A DNA stretch of 51,371 bases, taken from contig MPNH01000039.1 in assembly GCA_002238925.1 (NCBI GenBank), forward strand, positions 1 through 51,371. The letters are read 5' to 3'. Under the pieces are notes generated by a model that searched no databases, was not told the origin of the DNA, and saw only the letters and a program-made list of their open reading frames with translations. Numbering within the stretch: the first letter of the stretch is position 1; every line of letters begins with the position of its first letter. Of the stretch, positions 1 to 8,189 are shown piece after piece. This stretch comes from Spirochaetaceae bacterium bin103 (GTDB lineage: Bacteria; Spirochaetota; Spirochaetia; SZUA-6; Bin103). Made by a program: the position numbers and the translations under genes.

Positions 1-2
1 CG

Positions 3-1199
3 CCCGAGTTGGCGGCGGTGGTGGTAACCGGCAACGGGCCCACCGTGGTACCCGCCGGCGCGGACGGCGAGCCGCTGCACCCGGCGATCACCTGGCTCGA
101 CCGCCGCAGCGGCGCCGAAGTCGAGTTGATCGCGGAGCGCACCGGCCGCGCCCGCGAGGCGAGCTTCTTCCTGGCCAAGATCTACTGGGTGTATCGCCAT
201 GCCCCGGAACTGTACCGGCAGACCCGCGGTTTCGTCTCCGGCCCCGAGTATGTCGCGTTGCGCCTTACCGGGCGCTGGCATACGGCGCTGCCGGCACCGC
301 CGTTTCAGCGCTACTACTGGGATGACGAACTGGTCGAAGCGCTCGCCATCGACCCTGCCAAGCTGCCCCCGTTCGTGGCCACCGGTGCGCCGCTCGGCAC
401 CACCACGGCATCCGCGGCGGCCGTGCTGGGCATTCCGCCGGCCGTGCCGGTGTACGCCGGCGCACCCGACTACGTGATGGCCATGCTGGGCACCGCGGCG
501 GTTACGGAGGGGGTGACCTGCAACCGGTCGGGAAGCTCGGACGGGGTAAACTACTGTTCAGGACGCCCGGTTGGCGACCCGCGGCTGCTGTGCCTGCCGC
601 ACATCGTCGACGGCCTGTTCAGCGTGGCGGGGCTGATTTCCACCACCGGCAAGGCGATGGAGTGGTTTGCGCGCATCGCGCAGGATGACGGCACGTTGTA
701 CGAGCGCGCCGCGCGCAACGCGCCGGGCGCGGGCGGCGTGTTGTTCCTGCCCTACCTGGCCGGAGAACGGACACCGCTATGGCGCAACGACGTGCGTGCC
801 GTTTTCAGCGGGCTCGGCCTGGAGCATGGCGTTGAGCAGATGGCGCGCGCGGTGCTGGAAGCGGTCGGCTACGCGCTGCGCGACTCGGTGGCGGTGATCG
901 AGGAGGCGGCCGGCCCGATCGAGGCGATCCGGCTATCCGGCGCGCGCGCCGGCAACCGCCGCCTGAACCAGATCAAGGCCGATATTGCCGGCCGCCCGCT
1001 GCTGATACCGGAGGTGCTGGACGCGGAACTGACCGGCTGCGCGTGCGTCGCGGCGCGCGCGCTGGGCGTCGACGCCAGCGTGGGCAAGGCGGCCGCGCGG
1101 CTGGTGAAGATCAGCGCAACAATCGAGCCGGACAGGCGGCACGCGGCGCTGTACGCGGATGGGTTCGCCCGCTACCGCGAACTGCAAGCGCAGCTTTGA
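3..1199 (+). CDS. FGGY-family carbohydrate kinase (xylulokinase-like), 5' end outside window
   Basis: ATP-dependent sugar kinase of the FGGY family, cytoplasmic. The frame is open to the window edge and the first visible residues already belong to the N-terminal domain (GNGPTVVP, then AITWLDRRSG, the usual W-D-x-R sugar-site segment), so perhaps 60-80 residues are missing. The C-terminal ATPase half is complete, with LPYLAGERTPLW, AVLEAVGYALRD and IRLSGARAGN, which matches the second FGGY signature region. Xylulokinase is the closest type I can suggest, but FGGY substrates (xylulose, glycerol, gluconate, ribulose) cannot be told apart from this. It is convergent with the next gene, 67 bp away. 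Confidence 0.85.
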   Translation, partial: PELAAVVVTGNGPTVVPAGADGEPLHPAITWLDRRSGAEVELIAERTGRAREASFFLAKIYWVYRHAPELYRQTRGFVSGPEYVALRLTGRWHTALPAPPFQRYYWDDELVEALAIDPAKLPPFVATGAPLGTTTASAAAVLGIPPAVPVYAGAPDYVMAMLGTAAVTEGVTCNRSGSSDGVNYCSGRPVGDPRLLCLPHIVDGLFSVAGLISTTGKAMEWFARIAQDDGTLYERAARNAPGAGGVLFLPYLAGERTPLWRNDVRAVFSGLGLEHGVEQMARAVLEAVGYALRDSVAVIEEAAGPIEAIRLSGARAGNRRLNQIKADIAGRPLLIPEVLDAELTGCACVAARALGVDASVGKAAARLVKISATIEPDRRHAALYADGFARYRELQAQL

Positions 1200-1266
1200 G
1201 CAGGGTCTGCCCCGGCAACAGGCGTCGTTCCGGATTGCGGCGAGGTGCTGCCCGGCTGGTCCCTGC

Positions 1267-1854
1267 TCAGCCGCGTCCGAACATGCTGCCAAGGTCCTGC
1301 TTGACCTGGTGCAGCGCGGTGCCGTAGCGGTCTTCGAGCAGCGCCATCTGCTGGCGCAGCAGTTGCACGTACTCGGGGTCGGTGGCCGGATCGATGCGCA
1401 CCCGGCTGCCGGTTCGGCGCGCGAGTTCCTCTTCCTTCTGCTGCAGGCGCGGTGCGTACTGACGGTCAACGTTCTGCTTGAGTTGCTGGCGTTCCTGGAT
1501 GTACTCGGTGAAGAACTGCTCCAGTTGCTGCCCCATGATGCGCAGCCGGCGTTGATCGCGCAGGATGGCGGAGAATCCCTCCATCGTGCGGCGGTTTCGC
1601 TTCAGGCCATATTCGTCCGCGGGCAGCGCCAGGTTGGACAACAACGCATCGAACACGCCTCCGCTTACCCAGCCGCGCTCCTTGCCGTCGTGCTCGCGCA
1701 CCTTCTTGGCGAGCGACAGCTCCGGGTCGCCAAGGAACTGCGACACCAGCTTCTTGCCGGCGGTGGCGAAACTGCTGGCCTTGAGCGTGTCCGGATCGGC
1801 CTGCACATCCCTGGTGCGTTCGAGTGCGATTTCCAACGACGACTTGATACTCAA
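1267..1854 (-). CDS. Conserved hypothetical protein, probably spirochaetal family (DUF6657-like)
   Basis: About 195 residues, soluble, charged and mostly helical, with heptad-like stretches in the second half (MGQQLEQFFTEYIQERQQL). There is no signal peptide or recognisable catalytic motif. The pattern (IKSSLEIALERT at the N-terminus, LPADEY in the middle, QKEEELARRTG and DPATDPEY near the C-terminus) recalls a conserved spirochaetal family that I believe is DUF6657; this is from memory. An ATG at 1878 is in frame, but AGGAGGGG lies between it and a TTG at 1854, at proper spacing for TTG, so I chose TTG. It follows the 5-formyl-THF cyclo-ligase gene on the same strand. Function unknown. Confidence 0.7.
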   Translation of the reverse strand: MSIKSSLEIALERTRDVQADPDTLKASSFATAGKKLVSQFLGDPELSLAKKVREHDGKERGWVSGGVFDALLSNLALPADEYGLKRNRRTMEGFSAILRDQRRLRIMGQQLEQFFTEYIQERQQLKQNVDRQYAPRLQQKEEELARRTGSRVRIDPATDPEYVQLLRQQMALLEDRYGTALHQVKQDLGSMFGRG

Positions 1855-1948
1855 AGGCGGCTCCCCTCCTGCCGGCATGGGCGCGATTGGCCCGGCCGAC
1901 GCCTGCGATGCACTTACAATGCCACGAAACGGCTGCCGCGGCCATCAC

Positions 1949-2587
1949 TCACGGGGCGGACATCGGGCTGCGCCGCGCCACCACCACCGTCCGCTCGGCA
2001 ATGACGAGATCGACCGGCAGATCGTGGCCGGCGCGCGGTACCAGGTCGATCAGTTGCTCGGCGAAACAGACCCCGACCAGGAAGGCGGTGGCGCATGAGC
2101 GCGACAGCGCGGCCAGAGCGCGGTCGTAGTGGCCGCCGCCCCAGCCGAGCCGGCCACCGCTACGGTCAAACGCGGCGCCCGGAACCAGCACCACCGTAGC
2201 CGGCGGCAGGCAATCGAAATCCAGCAACGGCGCGGCCGCGGCCGGTTCGGCGACGCCGCGATACCCCGGCTGCAACCCGGCGGACGCGCCTGCCGGCGCC
2301 ACCCTGTGGAAATGAAGCAGGTCCCCCGCAACCCGCGGCAGGCCGACTACCAGCTTGGCCTCGTGCGCTGCGCTCAACGCCGGCGCCGTGGCCGGCTCGC
2401 GCCCGGTGGCGGCGAACCCCAGCATGCAGCGCCACGCCGGCCAACGTGGATGGGACGCGAGCGCCGCAGCCAGGGCGTACCCGGCCGCGGTACGCCGCGC
2501 AGCCGTGACGCCGCGCAACGCGACGCGCATGCGCGCCCGCACGGCACGCTTGCGTGCCTGCGCTTGCTGTTCATCCTGATCCGGCAC
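1949..2587 (-). CDS. 5-formyltetrahydrofolate cyclo-ligase
   Basis: Converts 5-formyl-THF to 5,10-methenyl-THF with ATP, in the cytoplasm. The C-terminal half carries the family signature GWGGGHYDR, followed by VGVCFAEQLIDLVP and HDLPVDLVIAE, the usual end of the fold. The N-terminal Lys/Arg region (RKRAVRARMR) matches the K-x3-R start of the family. The open frame runs back through the tRNA-Pro gene, so the longer reading is false. The first usable start after the tRNA is GTG at 2587, giving about 212 aa, normal for the family. There is no clear Shine-Dalgarno. It begins 15 nt after the tRNA 3' end and is probably co-transcribed with it. Confidence 0.88.
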   Translation of the reverse strand: MPDQDEQQAQARKRAVRARMRVALRGVTAARRTAAGYALAAALASHPRWPAWRCMLGFAATGREPATAPALSAAHEAKLVVGLPRVAGDLLHFHRVAPAGASAGLQPGYRGVAEPAAAAPLLDFDCLPPATVVLVPGAAFDRSGGRLGWGGGHYDRALAALSRSCATAFLVGVCFAEQLIDLVPRAGHDLPVDLVIAERTVVVARRSPMSAP

Positions 2588-2601
2588 GAACCGAAAAAAT
2601 A

Positions 2602-2675
2602 TCGGGCTGGGCGGACTTGAACCGCCGACCCCACGCCCCCCAGACGTGTACGCTACCAACTGCGCCACAGCCCGA
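2602..2675 (-). tRNA. tRNA-Pro (anticodon GGG)
   Basis: The 74-nt cloverleaf reads on the minus strand. The acceptor stem TCGGGCT pairs with AGCCCGA, the D arm contains AGTTGGTAG, the anticodon stem is CACGT/GCGTG with loop CTGGGGG (anticodon GGG), and the T arm is GGCGG-TTCAAGT-CCGCC. CCA is not encoded. A sigma-70-like promoter lies directly upstream (TTGACC, 17 nt, TACATT). Confidence 0.95.
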
Positions 2676-2685
2676 TTGTGCCGCG

Positions 2686-2714
2686 AATGTAGCACCCGGC
2701 CGGAGGCGGGTCAA
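2686..2714 (-). promoter_or_regulatory. Putative sigma-70 promoter of tRNA-Pro
   Basis: TTGACC (2714-2709), a 17-nt spacer and TACATT (2691-2686) precede the tRNA 5' end at 2675. Spacing is ideal and the position fits a short leader. It lies just downstream of the membrane-protein gene, so the tRNA and the folate gene need not depend on the arginine operon promoter. Confidence 0.6.
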
Positions 2715-2724
2715 CGCCGCCCGC

Positions 2725-3189
2725 TCACCGGCCCGGGTCCGGCGGGGGCAGAAACTCGCGGAACTCGTACTCCACGCGCCCGTCGTCGGCTACCGCCATG
2801 GTTGCGTAGCCGCCGCTCACCATCTGGTCGAGGGCGCGCTCCGCCTCCTCCACCGATAACGGCGTGTCAACCGCGACCAGTGCGGGAGTGACCCGCCCGC
2901 CCTGCCGGCGCGCGATCTTCAACACCTCGGTTTGCGGGTCGGGCGCCGGGGCGCGCAAACGCCGCAGGGAACCGATCCGGCGCAGCGACAAGAAGCCCTT
3001 GACGGCGGGCAGAAAGCCGGCGAACGCCAACGGGAAGATCCAGAACCAGCCGCCCTGTACCAGCAGCAGGACAACGAACACCGCGCTGAACGTGAGGCCG
3101 CTGGCGAGCTCTCCTTCGGCCTGCTTGCGCTCCCTGCGCAACCGCCGCGCCGCGCGCTCGGCGGAATCCTCAGCCGACAAAGCCAGCAC
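2725..3189 (-). CDS. Small membrane protein with C-terminal winged-helix-like domain
   Basis: About 154 residues. The N-terminus is charged and helical (residues 5-28), followed by two hydrophobic segments (about 30-48 and 50-66), then a soluble C-terminal region (about 85-150). That last region closely resembles the C-terminal region of the TM2 protein at 13134-13604: GGRVTPALVA here against GGLVSPAQVA there, ALDQMVSGGYA against FLDEMVRKGHA, and a shared ending in EFL. The layout suggests a small winged-helix fold, but no function is known. The start is uncertain: GTG at 3189 overlaps the argG stop by one base (TAGTG), and a TTG at 3180 is also possible. It is the last gene before tRNA-Pro. 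Confidence 0.65.
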   Translation of the reverse strand: MLALSAEDSAERAARRLRRERKQAEGELASGLTFSAVFVVLLLVQGGWFWIFPLAFAGFLPAVKGFLSLRRIGSLRRLRAPAPDPQTEVLKIARRQGGRVTPALVAVDTPLSVEEAERALDQMVSGGYATMAVADDGRVEYEFREFLPPPDPGR

Positions 3190-4394
3190 TAGCCTCGCTG
3201 GCTGACGGCGCGTACCTGCTCGGGCAAGCCGTACAGGTTGATGAAGCCGGTGGCGTCGGCGTGGTCGTAGCTGCCGGCCCCGAACGACGCCAGGTCATGG
3301 CGGTATAGCCCGTTGTCCGACTCGCGGCCGATCACGGTCAGGTTGCCCTTGTACAGCGCCAGGCTGACCGATCCGCTCACCACCCGGCACAGCCGCTCGC
3401 AGAACGCCTCCAGCGCGCCGCGCAGCGGCGTGAACCACTTGCCGTTGTACACCAACTCCGCGTACCGCAGCGCCAGTTCCTGCTTGGCGTGCAGCGCGTC
3501 GGCGTCGAGCGTCAACGCTTCCAGCTCCCGCAGCGCGGTCCAGAGGATGGTACCGCCGGGGGTCTCGTACACACCGCGGCTCTTCATGCCCACCAGCCGC
3601 GACTCGACCAGGTCGGCGCGCCCGATCGCGTTGGCGCCGCCAAACCGGTTCAGGCGGGTGAGCAACGGCACCGGCTGCAGGCGCTCGCCGTCCACCGCCA
3701 CCGGCACCCCGGCCTCGAATTCGATGGTCACGGCCGTCTCGCGGTCGGGTGCTTCCCGCGGTGCAACCGAACGCTGGAACAGCGCCTCGCCGGGGCGGTT
3801 GGCGGGGTCTTCCAGGTCGCCGCCCTCGTGGCTGATGTGCCACAGGTTGTCGTCGCGTGAGTAGATGTTGCGGCGCGAAATGCCGGCCAGGTCAATGCCA
3901 TGCGCCGCGGCGTAGTCGATCGCCTGCTCGCGCGAGCGGATGTCCCACAGCCGCCACGGCGCAATGACCGCAAGTTGCGGCGCCAGGGCACGATAGGTCA
4001 TCTCGAACCGCACCTGGTCGTTGCCCTTGCCGGTGCAGCCGTGCGCGACGGCGTCGGCCCCCTCTTCGAGCGCCACGGCCACCTGGTGCTTGGCCTGCAG
4101 CGGGCGGGCGATCGACGTGCCGAGCAGGTATTTGCCCTCGTATACCGCGCCCGAGCGCAGCAACGGGAACAGGTATTCGGTCACGAATTCGTCGCGCAGA
4201 TCGCGCAGGTGCAGCTTGCTGGCGCCGGAAGCCAGGGCGCGCGCTTCCAGACCGCTGGTGTCGTCAGCCTGCCCGACATCGGCGCAATACGCGATTACCT
4301 CCGCGCCGGGATAGCGGTCCTTGAGCCAGGGGATGATGATCGAAGTATCCAGACCACCGGAATAGGCGAGGACGACCTTGCCCAACTCGGCCAC
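3189..4394 (-). CDS. argG: Argininosuccinate synthase
   Basis: Condenses citrulline and aspartate with ATP to argininosuccinate, the penultimate step of arginine synthesis. The 401-aa length is typical. The N-terminal ATP-pyrophosphatase loop AYSGGLDTS is at residues 10-18, followed by CADVGQ, the AHGCTGKGNDQVRFE segment that binds ATP and citrulline, and SRRNIYSRDDNLWHIS. The GTG start directly abuts the argD stop (TAG then GTG), with GGAGGAG upstream inside the argD end. It is the last arginine gene of the operon; argF, argH and argJ are not in the window. Confidence 0.97.
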   Translation of the reverse strand: MAELGKVVLAYSGGLDTSIIIPWLKDRYPGAEVIAYCADVGQADDTSGLEARALASGASKLHLRDLRDEFVTEYLFPLLRSGAVYEGKYLLGTSIARPLQAKHQVAVALEEGADAVAHGCTGKGNDQVRFEMTYRALAPQLAVIAPWRLWDIRSREQAIDYAAAHGIDLAGISRRNIYSRDDNLWHISHEGGDLEDPANRPGEALFQRSVAPREAPDRETAVTIEFEAGVPVAVDGERLQPVPLLTRLNRFGGANAIGRADLVESRLVGMKSRGVYETPGGTILWTALRELEALTLDADALHAKQELALRYAELVYNGKWFTPLRGALEAFCERLCRVVSGSVSLALYKGNLTVIGRESDNGLYRHDLASFGAGSYDHADATGFINLYGLPEQVRAVSQRG

Positions 4395-5621
4395 CTACTC
4401 TCCTCCGAGGGCGGCGACCGCAGCCGCGATAATGGCTAGCGCCTCGTCGATTTCCGCTTCGCTGACGATCAGCGGCGGCGCCAGCCGCAGTACGTCGTCC
4501 CCGGAGCGCAGCGCCAGCATGCCGGCGTCGCGCAGTGCGGGCACCAGCTTGCCGATGGCCGGTGCGCCGTCCACCTCGCCGGTCACCGTGACGCCGGTAA
4601 GCAGGCCCGCGCCCTTCACCGCACCAAGCATCGGACTGGCGTCGGCCAGCTTCTGCAGACCGGCCTGCAGGTACCGCCCGCGGGCGCGTACGGTGGCCAC
4701 GAATGCGGGCGCCGCCACGATATCCCACACCACGTTGCCGACCGCGCAGGTCACCGGGCCGCCGCCGAAGGTGGTACCGTGGTCGCCGATGTGCAGCAAC
4801 GCATTGATCGGCCGCGGAATCAGCGTCGCGGCCAGCGGCAGGCCACCGCCGAGCGGCTTGGCGAGCGTGATCAGATCCGGCTCCAGTCCCACCAGGGAGC
4901 TGGCGTACAGCTCGCCGGTGCGGCTGAGGCCGGTCTGCACCTCGTCGGCAATCAGCATGATGGCATGCCGGCGGCACAGCTCATTGAGGGTGTGCGCGAA
5001 CCGCTCGCTCATCACGTCCAGGCCACCCTCGCCCTGCACCACCTCGACGATCACGGCGCAGAACGAGTCGTCGAGGGCGGCTGCTGCGGCATCGGCGTCA
5101 TTGAACGGCAGCGCGGTAACGCCGCCGATCAGCGGCGCATACGGCTCCTGGTACTTCTCGGTGGGCGTGCAACTGAGTGCGCCCATGGTGCGCCCGTGGA
5201 ACGCGCCGCTGAAACACGCAATGCGGTGCTTGCCGGTGCGCCCGCTGCGGGCGGCCAGCAGGCGGGCATACTTGAGCGCCGTCTCGTTCGCCTCCGAACC
5301 GCTGTTGGTAAACTGCACGTTGCCGATCGCGGCCCGTGTGGGCGCCGACGCGATGAGCTTTTCCGCGAGGGCCAGAGCGGGTTCGGTGGCGTACAGGTTG
5401 GACACATGGACCAGTTTGCGCATCTGGTCCGCCGCGGCTTCCGCGAGGTCCTCGCGCCCGTACCCGAGCGCATTGACGGCGATGCCGCCGCCGAAGTCCA
5501 GATAGGACCGGCCGCTGATGTCGCTGACCCGGCAACCGCTGCCGCGGTCGAGGACCAGAAGTTCCGGGGTGAAGACGCCCGGCATCGGGTGTTCGCTGAC
5601 TATCGCACCATCTCGTTGCAT
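4395..5621 (-). CDS. argD: Acetylornithine aminotransferase
   Basis: PLP enzyme that transaminates N-acetylglutamate semialdehyde to N-acetylornithine. It has 408 aa; class III aminotransferase motifs include NSGSEANETALK (about 106-117), FSGAFHGRT, VEVVQGEGG, IADEVQTG with D226, and the Schiff-base lysine in LAKPLGGG (K255). The frame stays open upstream through argB, but the true start is the ATG at 5621, which has AGGAGG 7 nt before it and overlaps the argB stop by one base (TAATG). Translation is therefore probably coupled to argB. Related omega-aminotransferases share these motifs, but the context fixes the role. Confidence 0.95.
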   Translation of the reverse strand: MQRDGAIVSEHPMPGVFTPELLVLDRGSGCRVSDISGRSYLDFGGGIAVNALGYGREDLAEAAADQMRKLVHVSNLYATEPALALAEKLIASAPTRAAIGNVQFTNSGSEANETALKYARLLAARSGRTGKHRIACFSGAFHGRTMGALSCTPTEKYQEPYAPLIGGVTALPFNDADAAAAALDDSFCAVIVEVVQGEGGLDVMSERFAHTLNELCRRHAIMLIADEVQTGLSRTGELYASSLVGLEPDLITLAKPLGGGLPLAATLIPRPINALLHIGDHGTTFGGGPVTCAVGNVVWDIVAAPAFVATVRARGRYLQAGLQKLADASPMLGAVKGAGLLTGVTVTGEVDGAPAIGKLVPALRDAGMLALRSGDDVLRLAPPLIVSEAEIDEALAIIAAAVAALGGE

Positions 5622-6484
5622 TACCGTACCTCCTGTGTTGGTTGCCGAGTTGCAGTGTCTGGAAGATCGTGAGTGTGACGGAGCATGGTGGTACCGGTCG
5701 CCCCGGTCAACAGGTTCGCCAGGTCTCCCGGCGCCCTGAACTGACCGATCACCACCTGCCGCACCCCCTCCGCGAGGGCATGCAGCGCGGCCTCCACCTT
5801 CGGAATCATGCCGCCGCTGATAGTGCCGGCGGCGATCTCCGCGGCCGCTTGGTCCGGGGTGAGCGCCGCCAGCGCGGCGCCCTGCTTCAGAATGCCGGGA
5901 ACGTCGGAAAGGAACAGCAGGCGGTCGGCCGCCAGCGCCGGCGCCAGCCGCAGTGCGACCGCGTCGGCGTTGATGTTCACCGCCCGGGCGGGGGGCTGCA
6001 CGCTGGTCGGGGCAATCACCGGCACGTAGCCGTGCTCGATCAGCAGGCGGGGCAGCCGGGTGTCCACCCGCGCCACCGTCGCGGTGTGGTTGCCGTCCGC
6101 ATCGGCGCCGGCGCCGGCCAGCGGCGCGCCGGTGAACATTGCGCCGTCCGACCCGCTCAGACCCACCGCCTGCAGGCCGGCCGCGCCCAGTATGCGTACC
6201 AGCCGCTTGTTGACCGCGCCGCACAGCACCATGTCCACGTACGGCATCTCCTCCGGCGAGGTAATCCGCACACCGTCGCGGAAGCGCGGCTCCAGCCCCA
6301 CCCGGCGCGACAAGGCGCTCACCTCGGCACCGCCGCCGTGCACCAGCACGATGCGCGCCCCGCCCGCGGCCAGGGCCGCCAACTCGCGCAGGAATGCGTG
6401 CAGCGACGGCTCGTGATCGGCGGCGGCGCCGCCCAGCTTGATCACCAGCAGTTCGCCGGCGGCGACCGGTTGCCGGGGTTGCAT
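5621..6484 (-). CDS. argB: Acetylglutamate kinase
   Basis: Phosphorylates N-acetylglutamate, usually the feedback-controlled step of the acetylated arginine route. It has 287 aa. Amino-acid-kinase motifs are present: VIKLGGAA near residue 14, VHGGGAEVSALSRRVG, GVRITSPEEM, AVGLSGSDGAMFTG, then NINADAVA and SDVPGIL for the ATP half. It starts 4 nt after the argC stop and overlaps argD by one base. A long C-terminal tail after GQFRAPG (about 30 residues) is unusual and poorly conserved in character. Confidence 0.95.
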   Translation of the reverse strand: MQPRQPVAAGELLVIKLGGAAADHEPSLHAFLRELAALAAGGARIVLVHGGGAEVSALSRRVGLEPRFRDGVRITSPEEMPYVDMVLCGAVNKRLVRILGAAGLQAVGLSGSDGAMFTGAPLAGAGADADGNHTATVARVDTRLPRLLIEHGYVPVIAPTSVQPPARAVNINADAVALRLAPALAADRLLFLSDVPGILKQGAALAALTPDQAAAEIAAGTISGGMIPKVEAALHALAEGVRQVVIGQFRAPGDLANLLTGATGTTMLRHTHDLPDTATRQPTQEVR

Positions 6485-6488
6485 CGCG

Positions 6489-7541
6489 CTACGCCTCGCC
6501 GTGCAGCGGCAGGGCTGTGCCCTCGGCCAGGCCGAAGCGCAGGTTCATGTTCTGCACTGCCTGCCCGGCGGCGCCCTTCAACAGGTTGTCGATGACCGAA
6601 AACAGCACCACCTCGCGTCCGCTCACGTGCCACCCGATGTCGCACCGGTTAGCGCCCCACACGTCGGCCGTGGCCGGAATGCGGTCGCCGGTGAGGGCGA
6701 CGAACCGGCACCCGCCGTAGGCCTGCTCCAGGATACCGCCGACGCGGGCCGCGGCGCCGGATTCGCGCAGCGTCGCCACCGTGGTAGCCGCCAGACCGCG
6801 CCGCATCGGCACCAGGTGCGGGGTAAACAGCAGGTCGAGATCGTCCGCCACCGGACCGAGTTCGCTGGTCATCTCGGCATGGTGGCGGTGGCTGCGGGCG
6901 GGCGCGTAGGCGGTCACGCTTTCGCTCAGCTCGGTGAACAGGTAGTCGGCGCTCACCTTGCGCCCGGCCCCGGTTATGCCGCTCATGGCGTTGGCCACCA
7001 CGGTACCGCGCAACACGCCGGCCGCCGCCAGCGGCAGCAGCGGCAGCAGCACCGCGGTCGGGTAACAGCCCGGGTTGGCGATGATCGGCGCCTGCCCAAT
7101 CGATTCGCGGTGCCACTCGCTGAGACCGTAGACGGCGCCTGGCAGCAGGTCGGGGCGCGGCGGCGCCGATCCGTACGCGGAGGCGAACAGCGCGTGGTCG
7201 CGAATGCGGAAGTCCGCGGCCAGGTCGATCACCACGGCCGACTCGAAATAGGCAGCGGCGCCCGCCGCCGACTGCAACGGCGGCAGTGCGGAGAACACCA
7301 CGTCGGTCGGGTGCTCGGCGGCATCGTCGGCGCTGACCAGGTTGCCGTCGCCGAGCTTGTCGGAGGCCGCGGTCGCCAGCCCTGCGAACGCCGGCAGCGC
7401 AGCCGCGAGCGGTTGGCCGGCGCGCGAGGAGGACACCGCGACAATGGTGTGTACGGCCGGATGCTCGAGCAGCAGGCGCAACAGCAGCGAACCGGCGTAG
7501 CCGGTTGCGCCCAGGATGGTGGCGGTTATGGCAGCGGTCAC
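6489..7541 (-). CDS. argC: N-acetyl-gamma-glutamyl-phosphate reductase
   Basis: NADPH-dependent reduction of N-acetylglutamyl phosphate to the semialdehyde. It has 350 aa. The Rossmann motif ILGATGYAG is at residues 9-17, the catalytic cysteine lies in ANPGCYPTA (C159), and the substrate-binding histidine region YAPARSHRHHAEM and the C-terminal NLLKGAAGQAVQNMN are conserved. GTG start; the stop of argR and the start of argC overlap in GTGA, so the two are translationally coupled. Confidence 0.96.
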   Translation of the reverse strand: MTAAITATILGATGYAGSLLLRLLLEHPAVHTIVAVSSSRAGQPLAAALPAFAGLATAASDKLGDGNLVSADDAAEHPTDVVFSALPPLQSAAGAAAYFESAVVIDLAADFRIRDHALFASAYGSAPPRPDLLPGAVYGLSEWHRESIGQAPIIANPGCYPTAVLLPLLPLAAAGVLRGTVVANAMSGITGAGRKVSADYLFTELSESVTAYAPARSHRHHAEMTSELGPVADDLDLLFTPHLVPMRRGLAATTVATLRESGAAARVGGILEQAYGGCRFVALTGDRIPATADVWGANRCDIGWHVSGREVVLFSVIDNLLKGAAGQAVQNMNLRFGLAEGTALPLHGEA

Positions 7542-8068
7542 GGCGTGCGCTCCGCGAATCCCGGAATGCGCCGCCCAAGCGCCGCCCGCGCGGCATCCGC
7601 GCTGGTTCCGTCCGCCAGCACGGCAAGAATCGTGTCGTCGCCGGCGACGGTTCCGATGATCCCGGCCACCGCCAGCCGGTCGAGCGCAAACGCCACGCTG
7701 GCGGCATGGCCCGGCAGGGTGTGGATCACCGCCAGGTTGCCGGAAAAGGCGATCGCCAGGTAGCCATGCAGAAACATCGCCTGCACGTCCGCCTCGGAAC
7801 CGGCCACGGCGTCATCGCGGAACGCGTAGGTATAGCCGCCGCGGCTATTGGGCAGCTTGCCCACGTTCAGTATCTTCAGGTCGCGCGACAGGGTCGCCTG
7901 AGTGGTAGAATGGCCGCGCGCCGACAGGTGCTCGAGAAGTTGGCCCTGGCTGCTGATGGCACCGTCGGCGATCAGTTCGCGAACGGCGCGGCGGCGATTT
8001 GCGGTGGCGGCGCGAGTTGCATGGGGGAAGGTCGTTATGGTAGGCTCGGTAGTTGTATTTTCATTCAC
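7538..8068 (-). CDS. argR: Arginine repressor ArgR
   Basis: Arginine-responsive DNA-binding regulator of arginine genes, first gene of the operon it presumably controls. The N-terminal winged helix contains RRRAVRELIADGAISSQ and the recognition helix with STTQATLSRDL. The C-terminal half contains the arginine-binding and oligomerisation core (VIHTLPGHAASVAFALD, IIGTVAGDDTILAVL). The open frame extends to 8230, but the extra 54 residues are not family-like. GTG at 8068 gives 176 aa, close to the usual 150-170. A TTGACC-17-TATATA promoter ends 9 nt before this GTG, so the mRNA should be nearly leaderless; no Shine-Dalgarno is present. Confidence 0.92.
   Translation of the reverse strand: MNENTTTEPTITTFPHATRAATANRRRAVRELIADGAISSQGQLLEHLSARGHSTTQATLSRDLKILNVGKLPNSRGGYTYAFRDDAVAGSEADVQAMFLHGYLAIAFSGNLAVIHTLPGHAASVAFALDRLAVAGIIGTVAGDDTILAVLADGTSADAARAALGRRIPGFAERTP
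8054..8067 (-). promoter_or_regulatory. Candidate ARG box overlapping the argR start codon
   Basis: TGAATGAAAATACA on the minus strand differs by one base in its arms from the E. coli-type ARG box core (TGAAT, four A/T-rich bases, ATTCA). It covers the first codons of argR, just downstream of the predicted transcription start. This fits autorepression of the arg operon by ArgR. It was found by pattern only. Confidence 0.5.
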
Positions 8069-8077
8069 CGCGGCGCA

Positions 8078-8106
8078 TATATATGCAAAATCAGGCACCG
8101 GGTCAA
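8078..8106 (-). promoter_or_regulatory. Putative sigma-70 promoter of the argR-argCBDG operon
   Basis: TTGACC (8106-8101), 17 nt, TATATA (8083-8078). The -10 box lies inside a perfect 12-bp palindrome GCATATATATGC (8075-8086). Transcription should begin about 1-3 nt upstream of the argR GTG at 8068. Confidence 0.65.
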
Positions 8107-8189
8107 CCCTCCGGGAACAAGCTGACCCGCGGTGTGCCGCGCCGCCCTGCCGGTGCGGCAGCGCCATGAGCAAGCACAGATCCTGACCG

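Noticed and set aside
4395..6224. A 609-aa argD with a long N-terminal extension
   Set aside because: The extension is argB read in another frame; the ATG at 5621 has a perfect ribosome site.
8168..8188. Short leader peptide ATGAGCAAGCACAGATCCTGA before hisC
   Set aside because: It has only six codons with one His and no attenuator hairpin pair, so histidine attenuation is not supported.
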